From Chloroflexota bacterium (GTDB lineage: Bacteria; Chloroflexota; Limnocylindria; Limnocylindrales; CSP1-4): DNA of 11,509 nucleotides. How positions within the stretch are numbered: the stretch's first letter is position 1; every line of letters starts with the position of its first letter. The translations under genes and the position numbers were made by a program. The stretch covers positions 1-11,509 of the forward strand of contig JAKAMV010000221.1 in assembly GCA_021812735.1 (NCBI GenBank), read 5' to 3'. Below the pieces are notes generated by a model, which was given only the letters and a program-made list of their open reading frames with translations, was not told the origin of the DNA and made no database searches. This document shows positions 7,384 through 11,509 of this stretch, in pieces.

Positions 7384-8133
7384 CTACCGCTGGGTGACTC
7401 GGCGATACTCCGCGAAGACCTGCTCGTTGTTGTCCGGCGGGACGTCGGCGACGTTAGGAGAGACGAAGACCGGCAGCGTGATCCCGCGCTGGGCCAGACG
7501 CTTCGCCAGCTCCGCCGTCAGCGCCATGCTGATGGCGACGACGGCAAGGGTGGAGCCTGCCGCCACGGGCGCCGGCCAACCCTCGACCGGCACCATCGCG
7601 TCGATCGGGTCGACGCAGTTGTCGATCACCACATCGGCGATGTCTGCCAACCGCTTGCCGCTCGAGTGGCGCGGCGCGTTCAGTGCAAGGTTCGCCACTG
7701 AGGTGACCGCCACGACCTTCAGGCCGTGCTCCTTCGCGTACAGCGCAACTTCGACGGGCGCCGCATTGAGGCCGCCGTGTGAGTAGACCACCATGGTGTC
7801 GGCCGGCAGCAGGGGGTAGTTCTTCAGGAAATTGGCGATGTAGCCCTCCGTGCGCTCGAGCCAGAGCAGCTCGCTCACGCCACCCGAGCCAAGCACGGTG
7901 AACCAGCTGAGGCGCGAATCGAGGAGCGGGCGGAAGGCCGGGTAGCTGCCGTAGCGCGGGAAGATGTCCATCACCGGCAGCACCGAATGGCCGCTCCCGA
8001 ACAGGTTGACCAGTCCGCCGTTGGCGACGCTGTCGGCCATCAACTCTGCCGCTGTGCGGATTGCTTCCTGCTGGGTGGTAGCGATCCGGTCGATCAGCGT
8101 GCGCGCCTGCATGAGGTATTGCTGCGACGACAT
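7384..8133 (-). CDS. SIS-domain sugar isomerase-like protein (UPF0309 type)
   Basis: A cytoplasmic protein of 249 residues with one SIS (sugar isomerase) domain. SIS domains bind phosphosugars and catalyse isomerisation or ether/amide cleavage, as in MurQ and GmhA. Seen: an N-terminal helix ending in TTQQEAIRTAAELMADSVAN, the phosphate-binding loop NLFGSGHS (43-50), YSHGGLNAAPVEVALYAKEHGLKVVAVTS (second Ser/Gly loop at 118-121), RHSSGKRLADIADVVIDN (155-172) and a helical C terminus. The order and length match the UPF0309 group. In the relatives I know the second loop is S-N-S-G; here it is Y-S-H-G. The ATG at 8133 has AAAGGAG at 5 bases and overlaps the ROK gene stop by one base (TAATG), so the two are co-translated. 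It is last in the ABC sugar operon and probably acts on the product of the ROK protein or on a derived phosphosugar; the substrate is unknown. Confidence 0.88.
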   Translation of the reverse strand: MSSQQYLMQARTLIDRIATTQQEAIRTAAELMADSVANGGLVNLFGSGHSVLPVMDIFPRYGSYPAFRPLLDSRLSWFTVLGSGGVSELLWLERTEGYIANFLKNYPLLPADTMVVYSHGGLNAAPVEVALYAKEHGLKVVAVTSVANLALNAPRHSSGKRLADIADVVIDNCVDPIDAMVPVEGWPAPVAAGSTLAVVAISMALTAELAKRLAQRGITLPVFVSPNVADVPPDNNEQVFAEYRRVTQR

Positions 8134-9047
8134 TAGGGCTCCTTTCCAGAGGCGAGCCGAAGTGCAAGGTAGGCGGCTCCATAAAGACTGGAGAGCGATC
8201 CGAGGGCAGATGACTCGACCCTGATGGACCTGGCGGCAAACGGCTGGGTGGTGCCTCCAAGGTGGCGGCGCACGGCGTCGACGACGTCTGCCCGTGCCCC
8301 GACGCTTCCCCCTAGCACCACTATTTCGGGTGCCAGCAGCGCAACGACGGAGCCGATCCCAGCGGAGAGCGCCAATAGTGCTCGCTGAACAACGGAGGCG
8401 GCCGCAGGGTCGCCCTTTTGGGCTGCGCTGAAGACTGCCTCCGTGTCCGGGTACGCGGCTGCTGGGTTTAGCTCGCGCGCCGCGGCCAGGATCGCTGGCC
8501 CCGCTGCGAGTTCTTCCAACTTGGGTCCCAGGGTATCGCCCCGTGGGCAACGGAACCAGCCGATGCCGCCGGCGACGCCGCTCCTGCCCCGAAAGAGTTG
8601 CCCGTTGTGCACGAAGCCTGCGCCAATGCCCGTGCCAATGATGACGATCACGGCGTCCTGGTAGCCACGCGCACACCCCTGCCACAGCTCGCCGAGCGTC
8701 GCCCCGTAACCATCGAACTCGACGGCGAACGGGACGCCTACCGCCTCACTCGCCATTCTGGCCAACGGCAAGCCATCCCATCCGGCAATGCTTTCCGCTG
8801 CCCACGCCACGCGGCCTTCTTCCACGACCGCTGGCAGGACAATCCCACCCGCTGCGACGTGTGCAGGCCCAGCCAGTGTGGCCGCCCGTTCCAGGATCTC
8901 GGCTACGGCTCTGCGCGAGTCGATCCGAGGAGTCGGAAGACGATCGCTGGTTAAGACAGACCCGTCTTCCCCGACGACCGCGAGAGCGACCTTGGTCCCT
9001 CCGATGTCAACGGCCAGAACACGAACACCGTCGCTAGCGGTACTCAC
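8133..9047 (-). CDS. ROK-family protein, atypical sugar kinase lacking the zinc motif
   Basis: ROK proteins are mostly ATP-dependent sugar kinases (glucose, ManNAc, GlcNAc, fructose) or repressors with an added DNA-binding domain. This one is 304 residues with no helix-turn-helix, so a kinase is the default reading. ATP-binding motifs are intact: LAVDIGGTKVAL (11-22, Asp14), IIGTGIGAGF (136-145) and VVLGGSVG (243-250). The catalytic aspartate is Asp112 in EFDGYGATLGE, where most relatives read NDANAAALGE. The usual sugar-contact and zinc block (E-x-G-H, then C-x-C-G-x-x-G-C) is replaced by AGGIGWFRCPRGDTLGPKLEEL (159-180): Glu is Gly161, His is Trp164, and only one cysteine remains. Substrate choice must therefore differ, or activity may be altered. 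GTG 9047 overlaps the permease stop as GTGA, and its stop overlaps the SIS start. The frame runs open upstream but that part overlies the permease. Confidence 0.88.
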   Translation of the reverse strand: MSTASDGVRVLAVDIGGTKVALAVVGEDGSVLTSDRLPTPRIDSRRAVAEILERAATLAGPAHVAAGGIVLPAVVEEGRVAWAAESIAGWDGLPLARMASEAVGVPFAVEFDGYGATLGELWQGCARGYQDAVIVIIGTGIGAGFVHNGQLFRGRSGVAGGIGWFRCPRGDTLGPKLEELAAGPAILAAARELNPAAAYPDTEAVFSAAQKGDPAAASVVQRALLALSAGIGSVVALLAPEIVVLGGSVGARADVVDAVRRHLGGTTQPFAARSIRVESSALGSLSSLYGAAYLALRLASGKEP

Positions 9048-9931
9048 CCCTTGATCCCCGTCTGGGCTAGGCCAGCGATGAAGAAGCGCTGCAGGAACAG
9101 GAACAGGATCGTGTTCGGCAGGATACTGATCACGGCCCCGGCCATCACCACGTTCTGGAACTGGATACTGGATGTGTAGGACAGCAGACGGCTCATGGCC
9201 AGCACAACTGTAAACTTGTCTTGCGATTGAAGGATCGTCAGCGGCCAGAGGAAGCTGTTCCACTGGTAGACGAAGGCAAAGAGCACGAGCGTCGCAACGG
9301 CAGGCACGAGAAGCGGTGAGATGATGCGCCAGAGCACGGTCCATTCGGACGCTCCGTCGACACGTGCTGCATCAAGCAGTTCGTCTGGGACGCCTCTGAT
9401 GAACTGGCGCATGAGGAAGATCCCGAACGCATTGGCAAGTTGTGGCAGCATCACGCCCGGGTAGCTGTCCACCAGATCCATGGCCTGGATGACGTGGAAC
9501 AACGGCACGAGCGTGACGATAGTCGGTACGAACATGGTCGCCAGGACCGCATAGAAGAGCAGGTCGCGGCCGCGAAACTGGTACTTGGCGAACACGAATC
9601 CAGCCCTGATGCTGGTGAGCACGATAGCGACTGTGTCGCCCGCTGCAATCACGAACGAGTTGAGGAACGCCTGACCGTACGGGATCACCGAGAAGACGGT
9701 CCCGAACGCGTCCAAGTTCGGATGTGCCGGAAGCCACACCGGCGGGAGCACCTGGAGTTCAGCTGGCGTCTTGAGACTCGACGCCACCATCCACAACAAA
9801 GGGAAAAGGGCGACGAATGACGCCACGGTGAGAAGAATGTATTGTCCAACCACGAGCGTCAGGCGGCTGAACCGCGCGCGGCGCTGTGTGGCGACGAACT
9901 CCCTGGTCGCCGACCGCTTTCTGCGATGCAT
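9044..9931 (-). CDS. Carbohydrate ABC transporter permease, MalG-like (CUT1)
   Basis: An inner-membrane permease of 295 residues, one half of the channel of a CUT1 sugar importer. Six hydrophobic segments are visible, starting with LVVGQYILLTVASFVALFPL after a basic cytoplasmic N terminus. The EAA loop that contacts the ATPase is at about 185-207 (LLDAARVDGASEWTVLWRII then P). The periplasmic motif WLPAHPNLDAF before the second helix is typical of MalG-type partners. ATG 9931 is chosen: it leaves a 4-base gap after the first permease, and GAGG lies about 9 bases upstream. GTG 9946, which would overlap the first permease, is possible. The stop overlaps the ROK start. No ATPase gene is present, so a shared MsmK/MalK-type ATPase elsewhere is likely. 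Confidence 0.93.
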   Translation of the reverse strand: MHRRKRSATREFVATQRRARFSRLTLVVGQYILLTVASFVALFPLLWMVASSLKTPAELQVLPPVWLPAHPNLDAFGTVFSVIPYGQAFLNSFVIAAGDTVAIVLTSIRAGFVFAKYQFRGRDLLFYAVLATMFVPTIVTLVPLFHVIQAMDLVDSYPGVMLPQLANAFGIFLMRQFIRGVPDELLDAARVDGASEWTVLWRIISPLLVPAVATLVLFAFVYQWNSFLWPLTILQSQDKFTVVLAMSRLLSYTSSIQFQNVVMAGAVISILPNTILFLFLQRFFIAGLAQTGIKG

Positions 9932-9935
9932 CCGG

Positions 9936-10811
9936 CTAGTCCTCACGAGCCACGTGCAGCAGTGCGGGCACCACGATCGCCAACACGATCAGCAGAAGCA
10001 CCGCCATCGCGCTCGCCGCACCTGCGCGACCAAACTGGAACGCCGTCTGGTAGATATCGTATGTCAGGACGTTCGTGCTGTTTACAGGCCCACCCTGTGT
10101 TAAGACGTAGACCGGATCGAACACCTGCAGGGTGTTGATACCAGCGATAATGACCACGAATGTCAGCGTGCGCCGCAAGAGCGGCAACGTGACGTACCGA
10201 GTCTGGCCAAGAAGTCCCGCCCCGTCGATTGCAGACGCGTCGTAGTAGTCCTGCGGGATCTGCGTGAGACCGGCCAGCACGAGGACCGTGTAGTAACCTA
10301 ACGTTTGCCAGAGATTGAGGATGATCAGCGAGACCATCGCTTCGCTCGTCGAACCGAGCCATGGCTGCGACGGAAGTCCAAGGAACGATAGAATCTCGTT
10401 GAACGGTCCATAGAGCGGCGAATAGAGATATCCCCAGACGATCGCCACCGCAACTGTCGGCACCATGTAGGTGGAGAACAGCACCATCCGCAAGGCGGTT
10501 CGTCCACGGATGGCCGGTCGGTACAGAAAGATCCCGAAGAACACCGCAAGCGGCACCGTCAGCACAATGCTCACGCCAGAATAGATGAACGTGTTGAGCA
10601 GAGCCTGCTGGAAGGTGGGGTCGCTCAGTACTTCCTGGTAGTTCGCCAACCCGACGAACTGCATCTGCGTCAACGGCGTATACATCGACCATTGGTGGAG
10701 GCTTATCCAGGCCGTGAGCAGGATCGGCACCACGACAAAGACCGCAATGAGCCCCACACCGGGAGCGAGGAAGACGCCAGACCAGAGCAGCTGCATCCGC
10801 GCGCGGTTCAC
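9936..10811 (-). CDS. Carbohydrate ABC transporter permease, MalF-like (CUT1)
   Basis: An inner-membrane permease of 291 residues, the other half of the sugar channel. The first helix is SGVFLAPGVGLIAVFVVVPILLTAWISL (11-38), followed by FVGLANYQEVLSDPTF (52-67), a standard periplasmic motif of MalF-like partners. The EAA loop is at about 190-212 (YDASAIDGAGLLGQTRYVTLP), and GGPVNSTNVLTYDIYQTAF (240-258) is the conserved segment before the last helix. The start is uncertain: GTG 10811 gives MNRARMQLLW, ATG 10796 gives MQLLW, and neither has a clear Shine-Dalgarno. The gene lies 112 bases after the binding-protein gene, with a hairpin between them, and 4 bases before the second permease. Confidence 0.93.
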   Translation of the reverse strand: MNRARMQLLWSGVFLAPGVGLIAVFVVVPILLTAWISLHQWSMYTPLTQMQFVGLANYQEVLSDPTFQQALLNTFIYSGVSIVLTVPLAVFFGIFLYRPAIRGRTALRMVLFSTYMVPTVAVAIVWGYLYSPLYGPFNEILSFLGLPSQPWLGSTSEAMVSLIILNLWQTLGYYTVLVLAGLTQIPQDYYDASAIDGAGLLGQTRYVTLPLLRRTLTFVVIIAGINTLQVFDPVYVLTQGGPVNSTNVLTYDIYQTAFQFGRAGAASAMAVLLLIVLAIVVPALLHVARED

Positions 10812-10846
10812 GGGGAGATACTACTCATCGAAGAGGCCAAACCCAC

Positions 10847-10904
10847 GGGGCGGCACTGCGGCGTCGTCGGCACGTACCACGCCGGCAGCCGCTGCGGCCG
10901 CCCC
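10847..10904 (-). promoter_or_regulatory. Hairpin between the binding-protein and permease genes
   Basis: GGGGCGGC (10847-10854) and GCCGCCCC (10897-10904) are perfect 8-bp arms. Within the loop, CGGCGT and ACGCCG on the transcribed strand can form a second stem. In maltose-type operons an intercistronic structure at this place protects the binding-protein mRNA and lowers permease output. The same role here is inference from position. Confidence 0.5.
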
Positions 10905-10923
10905 ATCGGTCGCGTATGGAACG

Positions 10924-11509
10924 CTACTTGTAGTATTGGCCGAGGATTTGCTGCGCTTGGGATTGGGCCGATTGCATCGCCGCGGCGGGCGTGGCCTGCC
11001 CGAACTCGACGCTCTCGATGGCTTTCTGGATCGCAACCGTGAGTTCAGCGCCGCCCAGCACAATCGGGAAGGGGACCGCAGAGCTGAGCCCGTCCACGTA
11101 GCTCTTGAGGAATGGCGTGTCGAGCTTGCTCTGGAACATCTGCACGTCGGAGTTGCGGCTCGGCAGTATCCCCATGGTCATCAGGAGATCGCCCATGCCA
11201 GAGGCGCCGGCGGTGTCCCCGCTCCCCGGGTCATCCAGCCACTGGAGGAACTTCCACGCCGCCGCCTGTTGCTCGGAGGAGGCATGGGCGTTGACGATTG
11301 TGAGCCACGCGTACGACACGCTGTGCGCCGCGGAGCCATGCGGCCCGACAGGGATCGGCGCGGTGCCCACGTTCGCGAAGTTGGCACCCATGGCGCTCTG
11401 CAGAGCACTCTCCCACCAGTTGGCCATCACGATCATGGCGGTCTTCTGATTGGTGAAGTTATCGAGGAACGGACCGGTCGTATTGGCGTTCGAGGTGCCC
11501 ATCGCCGGA
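10924..11509 (-). CDS. Sugar ABC transporter substrate-binding protein, C-terminal part
   Basis: About 194 residues of the C-terminal lobe of an extracytoplasmic solute-binding protein (family 1, CUT1) are visible; the signal peptide and N-terminal lobe lie beyond the right edge. Seen: KTAMIVMANWWESALQSA, the usual strand with aromatic residues near the sugar cleft; a VGTAPIPVGPHG strand; SYAWLTIVNAHASSEQQAAAWKFLQWL, the conserved helix of the family; and a C-terminal AMQSAQSQAQQILGQYYK helix. It precedes two permeases on the same strand, as in malEFG-type operons, and should deliver the sugar to them. The sugar cannot be told from this part. The operon promoter is outside the window. Confidence 0.92.
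   Translation of the reverse strand, partial: PAMGTSNANTTGPFLDNFTNQKTAMIVMANWWESALQSAMGANFANVGTAPIPVGPHGSAAHSVSYAWLTIVNAHASSEQQAAAWKFLQWLDDPGSGDTAGASGMGDLLMTMGILPSRNSDVQMFQSKLDTPFLKSYVDGLSSAVPFPIVLGGAELTVAIQKAIESVEFGQATPAAAMQSAQSQAQQILGQYYK

Noticed and set aside
8134..8685. Long upstream extension of the SIS gene frame
   Set aside because: It overlies the ROK gene in another frame and lacks family similarity; the ATG at 8133 has a good ribosome site and the expected N terminus.
10813..10833. Six-codon ORF (MSSISP) whose stop overlaps the MalF-like permease GTG
   Set aside because: It has no ribosome site and its length is easily explained by chance, although the GTGA overlap is suggestive.

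Overview
This is a high-GC bacterial window (most gene codons end in G or C) with frequent GTG and TTG starts and tightly coupled genes. The gene content (UPF0309-like sugar isomerase, ROK protein, an ATPase-less CUT1 transporter, a Cys/His-rich protein of a type I associate with Chloroflexota) makes me favour Chloroflexota, possibly Thermomicrobia. An actinobacterium cannot be excluded. No rRNA, tRNA, transposase, phage gene or CRISPR array was seen.

Layout, left to right. (1) 1-1127, minus: enolase, missing its C-terminal end at the window edge. (2) 1128-1594: a divergent intergenic region with a hairpin in the enolase leader, a 21-bp imperfect direct repeat, and a possible 29-codon leader peptide that overlaps the next start as ATGA. 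(3) 1595-3459, plus: a two-gene ATGA-coupled unit, a zinc-ribbon/HEAT-like protein followed by a protein with two PH-like segments. (4) 3481-3540: nine exact tandem copies of GCCACG between convergent genes. (5) 3557-4345, minus: a Cys/His-rich protein whose N-terminal part appears frame-shifted. (6) 4687-7018, plus: a complete ascorbate-type (Ula/Sga) PTS sugar transporter in the order EIIA, EIIB, EIIC, with a GC-rich hairpin just before the EIIC ribosome site. (7) 7019-7383: a gene-free convergent region with hairpins. (8) 7384-11509, minus: a sugar operon read as substrate-binding protein (N terminus beyond the window), two CUT1 ABC permeases, a ROK protein and a SIS-domain isomerase. The last genes overlap by 4 nt and 1 nt.

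Functionally, two independent carbohydrate uptake systems meet tail to tail. The PTS would import and phosphorylate an ascorbate-like or other unknown sugar. It has no catabolic genes beside it here, and EI and HPr are not in the window. The ABC operon would import an unmodified sugar, with the ROK protein and isomerase acting on it inside the cell. The ABC ATPase is absent and is presumably encoded elsewhere, as is common for CUT1 systems. Enolase links to lower glycolysis but need not be functionally tied to the rest.

The points most worth a second look are: the ROK protein that has lost the usual zinc and sugar-contact motifs; the unrecognised zinc-ribbon/PH-like gene pair; the hexamer tandem array; two places where the codon-usage frame switches inside a gene (true decay, or assembly indels); and several strong RNA hairpins at operon junctions.
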